From Clostridiales bacterium (GTDB taxonomy: Bacteria; Bacillota; Clostridia; Christensenellales; Aristaeellaceae): DNA of 64,000 nucleotides. Of the stretch, positions 7,580 to 15,847 are shown one piece after another (position 1 is the first letter of the stretch; each line of letters starts with the position of its first letter). The notes under the pieces are model-generated. The model did no database searches. It was not told the origin of the DNA and saw nothing but the letters and a program-made list of their open reading frames with translations. Both the position numbers and the translations under genes were made by a program. The stretch lies in contig JAHZHZ010000004.1 in NCBI GenBank assembly GCA_019419995.1, positions 90,163 to 154,162 on the forward strand, given 5' to 3'.

Positions 7580-9262
7580 TCAAGTCCCAGCTTTCCCTCT
7601 CTCAAGCGCGGCGGCGATGAAGCCCAGAAACAGGGGATGGGGCCGATTGGGTCGGCTCTTAAATTCGGGATGAAATTGTACCCCCACATAAAAGGATTCC
7701 TGGGAAAGTTCGACTGCTTCCACCAGCGTTCCGCTGGGAGAGACACCGCTTAAGGTCATACCGGATTGTTGTAGTTGTTTGCGGTAGAGGTTGTTCAGCT
7801 CATATCTGTGGCGATGTCGCTCAGCAATATGCGAGACGCCGTAACACCGGTAAAGCGTGCTTTCCGGCTTTATTTCACAGGGATAACTGCCCAGGCGCAG
7901 GGTGCCACCCTTGTCAATCTGATCACTTTGCCCGGGCATGAAACTGATTACGGGATGGGGAGTTTTGGGATCAAATTCGTATGAATTGGCTGCGTGAAGG
8001 CCTGCGGCATGGCGCGCATATTCGATTACGGCGATTTGCATTCCCAGGCAGATGCCCAAATAGGGAACATGATGTTTGCGGGCGTATTGCGCGGCAAGAA
8101 TCATACCCTCAATACCTCTGGAGCCAAATCCGCCGGGAATGAGGATGCCATCCAGGCCTTGCAGTTGATCTGCGCAATTGTTGGCGGTGAGTTGCTCCGA
8201 ATCAATCCATTGGATGTCAATCTTTGTATCCAGCGCATACCCGGCGTGGCGAAGGGCTTCTGCCACGGAAAGATAGGCGTCGTGCAGCTGGACATATTTT
8301 CCCACCAAACCGATGGTTACCTTTTTGCTTTGGCGGCGGATATGCTCTATCATGGCCGTCCAATCGTTGAGATCAGGTGGTGAGGTTTGAATATTCAATT
8401 CGCGGCATACGATTTCAGAAAGGTTTGCCTTTTCAAGCATCAGTGGGGCTTCATAGAGAATTGGAAGAGTAAGATTTTCAATGACACAGTCTGGAGCTAC
8501 ATTGCAGAAGCTGGCTACCTTGCGAAAGATGCTTTCGTCGATAATTTTTTCATCTGTGCGGAGAATGATGATGTCTGGGGAGATGCCCATACCCTGCAAT
8601 TCCTTAACGGAGTGCTGTGTAGGTTTGGATTTATGTTCCCCCGAGGCTTTCAAATAGGGAACCAAGGTTACGTGGATGTACAGCGCGTTGCCCCGGCCGA
8701 CTTCCCGGCCGACCTGCCGGATGGCCTCGATGAAGGGCTGGCTCTCAATGTCGCCAATGGTGCCGCCAATTTCTGTGATGACGATATCAGCGTCTGCCTT
8801 TTTGCCAACAGAGTAGATAAAGTGCTTAATTTCATCGGTGATGTGGGGAATGGTCTGCACGGTTGAACCCAGGTATCCGCCCTGCCGCTCTCGGGAAATG
8901 ACATTTGCATAGACTTTGCCTGTGGTCAAATTGGAATATTTGTTCAGATCTTCGTCGATGAATCGCTCGTAGTGTCCCAGGTCAAGATCCGCTTCGGCGC
9001 CATCTTCTGTCACATACACTTCGCCATGTTGGTAGGGGCTCATGGTTCCCGGATCCACATTAATATAGGGATCGAGTTTCTGAGCTGCCACCTTTAGCCC
9101 TCTGGCTTTTAACAGGCGGCCAAGGGAAGCCGCGGTAATGCCCTTTCCCAGGCCAGAGACCACGCCGCCCGTTACAAAGATGTACTTCTTTGTCATTTTT
9201 TTGCCGGTGGGTGTGGAATGGTCTGAAGCAAATGTTTGATTGAGCAGTTGTACAGTCTCCAT
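7580..9262 (-). CDS. pyrG: CTP synthase
   Basis: Converts UTP to CTP with ATP and glutamine. The synthetase domain starts at KKYIFVTGGVVSGLGKGITAA; the C-terminal class I glutaminase carries the nucleophile in GICLGMQ and His-Glu in GVQFHPEF. At 560 aa it is slightly long, because 22 residues precede the usual MTKKYIF start. I keep the long form: GGGAGGAT lies six bases before the ATG at 9262, while the internal ATG at 9196 has no ribosome site, only GGCAAAAAA. A promoter followed at once by a terminator hairpin lies about 160-230 bases upstream, suggesting attenuation as is known for pyrG in Bacillus. Confidence 0.96.
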   Translation of the reverse strand: METVQLLNQTFASDHSTPTGKKMTKKYIFVTGGVVSGLGKGITAASLGRLLKARGLKVAAQKLDPYINVDPGTMSPYQHGEVYVTEDGAEADLDLGHYERFIDEDLNKYSNLTTGKVYANVISRERQGGYLGSTVQTIPHITDEIKHFIYSVGKKADADIVITEIGGTIGDIESQPFIEAIRQVGREVGRGNALYIHVTLVPYLKASGEHKSKPTQHSVKELQGMGISPDIIILRTDEKIIDESIFRKVASFCNVAPDCVIENLTLPILYEAPLMLEKANLSEIVCRELNIQTSPPDLNDWTAMIEHIRRQSKKVTIGLVGKYVQLHDAYLSVAEALRHAGYALDTKIDIQWIDSEQLTANNCADQLQGLDGILIPGGFGSRGIEGMILAAQYARKHHVPYLGICLGMQIAVIEYARHAAGLHAANSYEFDPKTPHPVISFMPGQSDQIDKGGTLRLGSYPCEIKPESTLYRCYGVSHIAERHRHRYELNNLYRKQLQQSGMTLSGVSPSGTLVEAVELSQESFYVGVQFHPEFKSRPNRPHPLFLGFIAAALERGKAGT

Positions 9263-9415
9263 TTTTATCCTCCCATAGCCATCTTCATTGTTTCAACATT
9301 GAAATTGTGCGGATCATTGATGTGACTCACCTGATGATACAAGTCACTCCCTTATTTTCACATGCTTTGCACATCATGTAGAGGCTTCCTCCCCTCATTC
9401 TGCCGATTTAAATAT

Positions 9416-9455
9416 AAAAAGAGCAAAAGCGCCCTACAACATCGCGCCTTTGCTC
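9416..9455 (-). promoter_or_regulatory. Terminator-like hairpin in the pyrG leader
   Basis: On the minus strand a 12-bp stem (9455-9444 with 9432-9421, one G-T pair) and a run of five T. It begins only about four bases after the predicted transcription start and about 160 bases before pyrG. Candidate attenuator, or the end of an RNA of about 45 nt. Confidence 0.6.
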
Positions 9456-9465
9456 AGTTACATGG

Positions 9466-9494
9466 ATAATAGCATTCCGGATTTAACTTGTCAA
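9466..9494 (-). promoter_or_regulatory. Sigma-A promoter upstream of pyrG
   Basis: Minus-strand TTGACA (9494-9489), 17-base spacer, TATTAT (9471-9466). The predicted start near 9459 reads into the hairpin at 9455. The initial transcript does not start GGGC, unlike the CTP-sensing Bacillus pyrG leader. Confidence 0.8.
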
Positions 9495-9607
9495 GAGCCT
9501 CGTTGCATATTTTTGGAAGAAGAATGGGGGAGCTTTTTAAATATTTGGTTCACTTCTTGGCTGGGAATTTTTTATGATGAAAAAATCAATGATGAATATT
9601 GCAAAAC

Positions 9608-9636
9608 TTGACAAGTTTTTCTTGATTGAATATAAT
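9608..9636 (+). promoter_or_regulatory. Consensus sigma-A promoter upstream of guaA
   Basis: Perfect TTGACA and TATAAT with 17-base spacing; predicted start near 9643. The start coincides with the 5' base of the hairpin that follows. Confidence 0.85.
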
Positions 9637-9642
9637 GTAACT

Positions 9643-9690
9643 GTATTGCAAGGATGTCCTAAGGAGAGGCATCCTTGTTGTACTTTTTGT
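9643..9690 (+). promoter_or_regulatory. Terminator-like hairpin in the guaA leader
   Basis: The core stem CAAGGATG/CATCCTTG (9649-9656 with 9670-9677) is extended across a small internal loop by GTA/TAC (9643-9645 with 9681-9683), followed directly by TTTTT. Any transcript from the promoter at 9608 would end here after about 45 nt unless antiterminated. guaA starts 135 bases further on. No purine-riboswitch core is recognisable. Confidence 0.55.
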
Positions 9691-9824
9691 TTTGCTCTTG
9701 AAATGGTTAATCGGGGTTCTGGAAAGCAAACAGCCATCTGGCCCGCAATACTTTTATACTGAACAGGCTGGCTGATATAGTGCTGCCAATGGGTAAAAAA
9801 CCGGCACAAGGAAAGGGTGTTTGG

Positions 9825-11366
9825 ATGATGCGACAATCCAAGGGAGTTCTGATTCTTGATTTTGGAGGTCAGTATACGCAGTTAATCGCACGCCGTGTGC
9901 GGGAATGCGGTGTATATTCATCGGTGCTTCCCTACGGAGCCAGTTTGGAGGAAATCCAACAGGAGCAGCCGGGGGGAATTATTCTTTCCGGCGGTCCTGC
10001 AAGCGTATTGGATGAGGGAGCGCCCATGATAGATCTGGCAATATTTGGGCTGGGTATTCCTGTTCTGGGCATTTGCTATGGAATGCAGCTGATGGCCTAT
10101 CTGCTTGGTGGAACCGTTGAACGGGGAAAACAGCGGGAATACGGAGGAACCACCGTATGTATGGATAAAACGGACGAGGGACTCCTGGCGGGAATGAGCC
10201 CGGAAAGTATTTGTTGGATGAGCCATACTTGGCAGGTGGTTCAAACGCCAGAGGGCTTTCATAAGACGGCGCATACAAATAATTGCCCCGTGGCTGCCAT
10301 GGAAAATGTGGCCCGCAGACTCTATGGAGTACAGTTTCATCCGGAGGTTACGCATTCCCAGGAGGGAACTCAAGTATTAAAGAATTTTCTGGAAAAAATT
10401 TGTGGATTGGCCGCTGATTGGAGCATGGAAGCCTATGCGGAGCAGGCTGTTGCACAAATCCGACAACAGGTTGGCGATGGCACAGTGTTGTTGGGTCTCT
10501 CTGGTGGCGTAGACAGCGCGGTGGCCGCGGCCTTGTTGTATCGAGCCATTGGCGATCGGCTTACCTGCGTTTATGTGGATCATGGATTTATGCGTGCAGG
10601 TGAGAGCGATCAGGTGGTGGAGATTTTCACGAAGACCTTCCCTGTGCAGCTCAAGGCGGTGGATGCGGCCAAACGCTTTTACGCCGCGCTCAAGGGGGTC
10701 ACCGAACCGGAACAAAAGCGCAAGATCATTGGACGTGAATTTGTAGAAGTATTTAAGGAAGCATCCCGGGAACTGGGAAAGCGGGATCATTTTGCCCAGG
10801 GAACCATTTATCCCGATGTGATTGAGAGTGGCAGCGTAAAGGGAAGTGCAGTGATTAAGAGCCACCACAATGTGGGAGGGCTTCCGGGAGAATTGGGGTT
10901 CACCAGCTTGGTGGAACCGTTACGCATGCTCTTTAAGGACGAGGTTCGTAAATTGGGCCTGGCTCTGGGATTGCCGGAGAGTTTGGTCTATCGACAGCCC
11001 TTTCCTGGCCCTGGACTGGCTATTCGAGTGGTGGGTGAGCTTACGGAGGAAAAGGTGCGCATCGTTAGGGAAAGCGACCAAATTCTTCGGCAGGAGATTG
11101 AAGCTTCAGGACTGCGCCCATCACAGTATTTTACCGTACTTACCGGCGCCAAGAGCGTGGGCGTCATGGGGGATGAACGCACCTACGCCTATGCCGTGGC
11201 GATCCGTGCGGTGATCACGGATGATTTTATGACTGCGGATATCGCTCCATTGCCCTATGAATTGCTGGGAAGGATTTCCTCACGCATTATTGGTGAGGTC
11301 AATGGCTGCAATCGTGTGCTCTATGATATTACCACAAAGCCGCCAGCCTCTGTGGAATGGGAATAA
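9825..11366 (+). CDS. guaA: GMP synthase (glutamine-hydrolysing), canonical copy
   Basis: Converts XMP to GMP with ATP and glutamine. From the ATG at 9825 it is 513 aa. The class I glutaminase holds Cys84 (GICYGM) and His172/Glu174 (QFHPEV). The ATP pyrophosphatase domain holds the PP-loop SGGVDS (226-231), QGTIYPD, the lid motif KSHHNVGGLP and RQPFPGPGL. The C-terminal dimerisation domain ends KPPASVEWE. All catalytic residues are present. I choose 9825 over an in-frame ATG at 9780, because GGAAAGGG lies seven bases upstream. A second, degenerate guaA-like gene lies at 37.1-38.6 kb. Transcription probably starts near 9643 through a hairpin leader. Confidence 0.97.
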   Translation: MMRQSKGVLILDFGGQYTQLIARRVRECGVYSSVLPYGASLEEIQQEQPGGIILSGGPASVLDEGAPMIDLAIFGLGIPVLGICYGMQLMAYLLGGTVERGKQREYGGTTVCMDKTDEGLLAGMSPESICWMSHTWQVVQTPEGFHKTAHTNNCPVAAMENVARRLYGVQFHPEVTHSQEGTQVLKNFLEKICGLAADWSMEAYAEQAVAQIRQQVGDGTVLLGLSGGVDSAVAAALLYRAIGDRLTCVYVDHGFMRAGESDQVVEIFTKTFPVQLKAVDAAKRFYAALKGVTEPEQKRKIIGREFVEVFKEASRELGKRDHFAQGTIYPDVIESGSVKGSAVIKSHHNVGGLPGELGFTSLVEPLRMLFKDEVRKLGLALGLPESLVYRQPFPGPGLAIRVVGELTEEKVRIVRESDQILRQEIEASGLRPSQYFTVLTGAKSVGVMGDERTYAYAVAIRAVITDDFMTADIAPLPYELLGRISSRIIGEVNGCNRVLYDITTKPPASVEWE

Positions 11367-11429
11367 TTGCCAGCGCTGTAGATATCTTGTAGCTGTTCCT
11401 TGGAGGAAAGGTCATTGCTCTGACAGGAT

Positions 11430-11456
11430 AACCACCCGTTTGACGGGTGGTTTTTT
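11430..11456 (+). terminator. Terminator of guaA
   Basis: Nine-bp stem ACCACCCGT/ACGGGTGGT with a three-base loop and six T. Confidence 0.93.
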
Positions 11457-11684
11457 CATTTTTTGAGCGTAATTCCACAGAGAATGGTATCGCAGGGAAA
11501 TTTTCGTAGATCATCCTGGGAAAAGTGATCGCCAGAAAAAGACTATTAAAAGGCTCTTTAGGGCCCTGTGAAAAATCTCAGGCTTCCTTGCCGGTTTGGC
11601 AGATCAATTTGCTTCCGTATGAACAGGCAGGTGGCAGGAGTTATTTGATAACGGCGGATTTCCTCGGAACGGGGATAGTATTAA
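11457..11684. other. Intergenic stretch with no recognisable feature
   Basis: With the flanking terminators this makes a gap of about 400 bases between guaA and the convergent surface-protein gene. I see no open frame with a ribosome site, no repeat and no known RNA motif. Confidence 0.5.
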
Positions 11685-11716
11685 ACAGGGCATTGCCAGC
11701 TTTGGCAATGCCCTGT
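11685..11716 (-). terminator. Terminator of the Pro/Thr-linker protein gene
   Basis: Perfect 13-bp stem (11685-11697 with 11704-11716), 55 bases past the stop on the minus strand, followed there by TTTAAT. Confidence 0.8.
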
Positions 11717-11771
11717 AGTGAAGTATCTTTATTATGATTCCGCTGGTCAGATGCCACTAAAGCTCTCTGGT

Positions 11772-12743
11772 TTAGCCAATGCTACTTCCATCCAGAGGAG
11801 CGCCAAAGGCGTCAACCGATGCGGTGGGTTCTGCGGTAACCATGGAGGTGGGGGAACCAATGGCATTGGGTACACTGCTGCCGAAGGCATCCTGAGCAGC
11901 AGAAGCCTTGCCGTCTTTTACGGTGAGGGTTTGATTAAACTCATGATAGGAGTAGGCGGTACTGCCGTTGAGCTCATAGTAGAGCACGATACCCAGATCA
12001 TACACACCGTCCGGGAACTTGGAGACGCTGAATATCACGTCGAAGTCGGTATCTGCGGCATTTTTGCACTGGGCGCCGGTGTGGGCTACACCACTGATGC
12101 CCGGCGTCATGGTGGCGCGATACGCGATTTGCTTGCCGGATTCCTGTTGGGTGATGATCAGGAAAATCTTTGCAGTGGAACCGTCAAAACTGGCTTCATC
12201 TATGTAGCCGTAGCCGTTAATCTGCACGTAAGCATTATTGTTCGGCTCAGAGATATAGAAATTGGTCAACCCAATAGTAGCGTTTGTGGAGGGAGAAGGC
12301 ACGTTAAACCCACTCTTGCGATAGCTGGAGAGTTTCTTGGAAGGAATCTTTGTGGGTTCCGGAGTGGGTGTCGGCGTGGGTGTGGGCTCCGGAGTGGGCG
12401 TCGGAATCGGCGTGGGTTCCGGAGTGGGTGTCGGCGTAGGAATGGCCGTAGGACTCGGCGTGGGCGTCGTGGTCAGATCCACAAGGCCGTTATCTGTCGA
12501 GGAAGGGTCCATAATGCCAAAGCCCTGATTCTCTCCACCCATGGAAATAGGTGTAGCCTCAGGCTGAGCAGTCATTTCAACATAAGCGCGCATGGTAGCC
12601 TGAGGATCCATCAGCTGATCGGAATAATCAATTTTCTGAAGGAAAAAATATAATCCGCCAACTAACATGGCGACGATGACCAGTCCGAAAAAAAAGTGAA
12701 GTACGGCAACGGACTTTCCGTTGCGCTTGTGACCTTTTTGCAT
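11772..12743 (-). CDS. Membrane-anchored extracytoplasmic protein with Pro/Thr linker
   Basis: Unrecognised protein of 323 aa. A basic cytoplasmic N-terminus (KGHKRNGKS) precedes one membrane helix (about residues 15-36), a spacer, a linker of alternating Pro and Thr/Glu (about 92-137) and a globular domain of about 130 residues. That domain is rich in Tyr, Asn and beta-strand-like patterns and resembles an immunoglobulin-like or carbohydrate-binding fold, but no family is named. The tail is Ser/Ala/Gly-rich and disordered. I start at 12743: AGGAGG lies eight bases upstream, whereas an ATG at 12764 would place that site inside the gene. A promoter precedes it. Probably a wall-spanning surface protein. 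Confidence 0.75.
   Translation of the reverse strand: MQKGHKRNGKSVAVLHFFFGLVIVAMLVGGLYFFLQKIDYSDQLMDPQATMRAYVEMTAQPEATPISMGGENQGFGIMDPSSTDNGLVDLTTTPTPSPTAIPTPTPTPEPTPIPTPTPEPTPTPTPTPEPTKIPSKKLSSYRKSGFNVPSPSTNATIGLTNFYISEPNNNAYVQINGYGYIDEASFDGSTAKIFLIITQQESGKQIAYRATMTPGISGVAHTGAQCKNAADTDFDVIFSVSKFPDGVYDLGIVLYYELNGSTAYSYHEFNQTLTVKDGKASAAQDAFGSSVPNAIGSPTSMVTAEPTASVDAFGAPLDGSSIG
12352..12441 (-). repeat. Three 30-bp coding repeats (Pro-Thr-Pro-Glu linker)
   Basis: Units begin at 12352, 12382 and 12412 on the plus strand, each with GTGGG(T/C)TCCGGAGTGGG. The outer two are nearly identical. Each encodes ten residues of TPEPTP type. Slippage could change linker length by ten residues per unit. Confidence 0.8.
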
Positions 12744-12778
12744 ATCTGCTGCCTCCTGAGACATTCATAGACATTACC

Positions 12779-12807
12779 ATATTAAACAGAGGGCGGGGAA
12801 AAGTCAA
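12779..12807 (-). promoter_or_regulatory. Promoter of the Pro/Thr-linker protein gene
   Basis: Minus-strand TTGACT (12807-12802), 17-base spacer and TAATAT (12784-12779), 36 bases before the start codon. Confidence 0.55.
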
Positions 12808-12878
12808 GGGAATTCCCCAGTTGTAGAAAAAATGTTACAAATCTATATTATGGAATGTACAAATTTTATTGCAAGAAT

Positions 12879-12907
12879 AAGCGCGGATGAGCATATCATC
12901 CGCGCTT
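12879..12907 (-). terminator. Terminator of the uvrB-uvrA operon
   Basis: Perfect 12-bp stem (12879-12890 with 12896-12907), 83 bases past the uvrA stop; the minus-strand tail is short (TTATTCTT). Confidence 0.75.
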
Positions 12908-12989
12908 TACAATAACTGTTACAGCCCCCTGCATTTACAATCGCATCTTTACAATGGGGAGGCCGTTGTTGGCGTGTGAAGCAAGATTC

Positions 12990-15818
12990 CTAACCGATCA
13001 GCAGGGGCTTTAAATAGACTCCTGTACTGCTGGTTTCACAGGCAGCAACTTCTTCAGGAGTTCCAGTGGCTACGATGGTTCCACCTCTGTCACCACCTCT
13101 GGGTCCTAGATCGATGATATAGTCTGCGGTCTTGATCACATCCAGGTTGTGTTCAATGATGACCAGGGTATTCCCCTCGTCGGCCAGTCTGTGGAGCACC
13201 TGATTTAGGACAGCTACATCCGCAGTGTGAAGGCCGGTGGTAGGCTCATCCAGAACGTACAGTGTTCTGCCCGTGGCCTTGCGGGAAAGTTCAGTGGCCA
13301 GTTTGATGCGTTGCGCTTCACCGCCGGAAAGGGTATCAGAGGGCTGCCCCAGCTTGACATATCCCAGGCCCACATCGTGCATGGTTTGTAACTTTGCGGC
13401 CAGCCGGGGAAGAGGAGCGAAGAAGGAAAGCGCTTCATCCACAGTCATTTCCAGTACATCGTAAATATTTTTTCCCTTGTAGTGCACTTCCAGTGTCTCA
13501 CGGTTATAGCGGTGGCCATGGCATACCTCGCAGGGCACGTAGACATCCGTGAGAAACTGCATTTCGATTTTCAAGATGCCGTCCCCGGCACAGGCTTCGC
13601 AGCGGCCGCCCTTGACATTAAAGCTGAAGCGATTCGGCCGATATCCTCGGGCCTTGGCGTCGGGAGTCGCGGCAAAGACCTCGCGAATTAGGTCGAATAG
13701 ACCGGTATATGTGGCCGGATTGGATCGGGGCGTGCGCCCAATGGGAGATTGGTCAATGAGAATGGCTTTATCCAACTGTTCAACGCCCAGAATTTCGTCG
13801 TGATCCGCTGCCCGATGGCGGGAGCGGTTCAGCGTGGCGGAAAGCGATTTATAGAGGATTTCATTCACTAGGGAGCTCTTGCCGCTGCCAGAGACGCCTG
13901 TAACGCAGCAGAGTACGCCCAGGGGAATATCCACGTCAATATTCTTCAGATTGTTGGCTCGGGCACCCTTGACATGGAGCCATCCGCTGGGAAGCCGATG
14001 TGTCTTGGGCAGGGGTACGCACTTCTTCCCAGAAAGGTATTGCCCCGTAAGTGAGGCATCGTTGGCCATAATTTCTTCCGGCGTACCCGCGGCCATCACC
14101 TGGCCCCCGTGAACACCTGCGCCGGGGCCGATATCCACGATAAAATCCGCTGCTCGCATGGTATCTGCGTCGTGCTCAACGACGATTAGGGTATTCCCTA
14201 AATCTCGCAGATGGCGCAGCGTGCCCAGCAGTTTTTCGTTGTCAGATTGATGCAGGCCAATGGAGGGTTCGTCCAGAATGTACAATACGCCCGTCAGACC
14301 GGAGCCGATCTGCGTTGCCAGGCGGATGCGCTGGGCCTCTCCTCCAGAAAGGGTGCTGGCGCCGCGAGACAAGGTTAGATAATCCAGCCCTACGTTGGTG
14401 AGAAAACTCAAGCGGGCGTCAATTTCCCGCAACAGTTGCCGGGCGATGATCTGCTGTTTTTCGTTCAGCTTCAGGTTGCGGATAAATTCCCGTGCTGCGG
14501 AAATGGGCATGTCTGCCACATCCTGAATGGAGAGTCCGCCGACGGTAACGCTCAACGCTTCCCGGCGCAGGCGTTTACCGCCGCATTCAGGACAGGTGAT
14601 ATTCGCCATGTACTCTTCGTAGGTGGCCTTGGCGCTCTCGGAAGTGGTTTCCCGATACCGCCGCTCCAGATTGGTGATCACGCCTTCGAAGGGCACGTTA
14701 AAGGAGCCGCTCCCACTGGCACGCTCATATTCCACACGAATTTTTTTCCCTTGCGTTCCAAAGAGGATGGCATTGATGACTTCTTCCGAAAGTTCGTTCA
14801 TGGGTGCATCCAATGAAAAATGGTATGCCTCAGCTAGACCCTTTAAATAGCAGGCCGCCATGGAACCCGGCTCGGCGGTGTTCCAGCCGCTGACGCGAAT
14901 GGCGCCTTCGTTGAGGGATTTGCTCTTGTCCGGAAGGATGATGTCAGGATCCATTTTTAAAAGCACGCCCAGACCTGAGCAACAGGGGCAGGCTCCGTAA
15001 GGATTATTGAAAGAAAATAATCTGGGTTCCAGTGCCTCGATGGAGATTCCGCAGTCCGGACAGGCATAGTTTTGGGAATAGAGCGTTTCGCTTTCGTCAT
15101 CCATTCGAAAAACGCTCACCAAGCCGTTGCCCAGATTCAGAGCGGTTTCCAGTGAGTCACTCAGCCGTTGTTGCAGATCGGAACGGATGATCAGGCGGTC
15201 GACGACAATTTCGATGGTGTGTTTCTTGGTCTTGGCCAGTTTCGGAGCTTCGCTCAAATCCAACAACTCACCGTCAATGCGTGCACGCACGAAGCCTTTC
15301 TTCTGCATGTCCTCCAACAGTTTGCCATATTCGCCCTTTCGCCCCCGAACAACGGGAGCCAACAGCATAATTTTGGTTCTTTCCGGCAGCGTCATGATGC
15401 TGTCGATCATCTGATCCACCGTTTGACGCTGAATTTCCCGGCCACATTGGGGGCAATGAGGCGTGCCGATGCGGGCATACATCAGGCGCAGATGATCGTA
15501 AATTTCCGTTACCGTGCCCACTGTGGAACGCGGGTTGCGGCTGGTGGTCTTCTGGTCAATGGAGATAGCAGGGGAAAGCCCCTGTATCAGGTCCACGTCG
15601 GGCTTGTCCATCTGCCCTAAAAACTGGCGGGCATAGCTGGACAGAGATTCTACATATCGCCGCTGGCCCTCGGCATAGATGGTATCAAAGGCCAGAGAGG
15701 ATTTTCCAGAACCCGACAGGCCCGTCATAACAATCAGTTTATTTCGAGGCAGATCTATGTCAATATTTTTCAGGTTATGCTGCCGTGCCCCGCGAATCAT
15801 GATTTGATCGTTTGCCAA
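12990..15818 (-). CDS. uvrA: Excinuclease ABC subunit A
   Basis: DNA-damage-recognition ATPase of nucleotide excision repair, 942 aa, normal length. It has two ABC ATPase modules: Walker A GLSGSGKSS (about residue 32) and GVSGSGKSS (about 640), each followed by an LSGGEAQR signature. Zinc modules CPQCG, CPDCG...CPCC and CEACAGDG...CEVCHG are intact. It begins 29 bases after uvrB on the same strand, so UvrB and UvrA are made together; a terminator follows. Family knowledge suggests SOS control, but I saw no clear LexA box in front of uvrB. Confidence 0.98.
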   Translation of the reverse strand: MANDQIMIRGARQHNLKNIDIDLPRNKLIVMTGLSGSGKSSLAFDTIYAEGQRRYVESLSSYARQFLGQMDKPDVDLIQGLSPAISIDQKTTSRNPRSTVGTVTEIYDHLRLMYARIGTPHCPQCGREIQRQTVDQMIDSIMTLPERTKIMLLAPVVRGRKGEYGKLLEDMQKKGFVRARIDGELLDLSEAPKLAKTKKHTIEIVVDRLIIRSDLQQRLSDSLETALNLGNGLVSVFRMDDESETLYSQNYACPDCGISIEALEPRLFSFNNPYGACPCCSGLGVLLKMDPDIILPDKSKSLNEGAIRVSGWNTAEPGSMAACYLKGLAEAYHFSLDAPMNELSEEVINAILFGTQGKKIRVEYERASGSGSFNVPFEGVITNLERRYRETTSESAKATYEEYMANITCPECGGKRLRREALSVTVGGLSIQDVADMPISAAREFIRNLKLNEKQQIIARQLLREIDARLSFLTNVGLDYLTLSRGASTLSGGEAQRIRLATQIGSGLTGVLYILDEPSIGLHQSDNEKLLGTLRHLRDLGNTLIVVEHDADTMRAADFIVDIGPGAGVHGGQVMAAGTPEEIMANDASLTGQYLSGKKCVPLPKTHRLPSGWLHVKGARANNLKNIDVDIPLGVLCCVTGVSGSGKSSLVNEILYKSLSATLNRSRHRAADHDEILGVEQLDKAILIDQSPIGRTPRSNPATYTGLFDLIREVFAATPDAKARGYRPNRFSFNVKGGRCEACAGDGILKIEMQFLTDVYVPCEVCHGHRYNRETLEVHYKGKNIYDVLEMTVDEALSFFAPLPRLAAKLQTMHDVGLGYVKLGQPSDTLSGGEAQRIKLATELSRKATGRTLYVLDEPTTGLHTADVAVLNQVLHRLADEGNTLVIIEHNLDVIKTADYIIDLGPRGGDRGGTIVATGTPEEVAACETSSTGVYLKPLLIG

Positions 15819-15847
15819 TCTTCAGATCTCCTTGTTTTTCAGTAAAA

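Noticed and set aside
9643..9824. Guanine or PRPP riboswitch in the guaA leader
   Set aside because: The conserved purine-riboswitch core is absent and only a simple hairpin is visible.
12352..12441. Regular 30-bp repeats as a CRISPR array
   Set aside because: Units are contiguous, have no spacers and are in frame, encoding a Pro-Thr linker.
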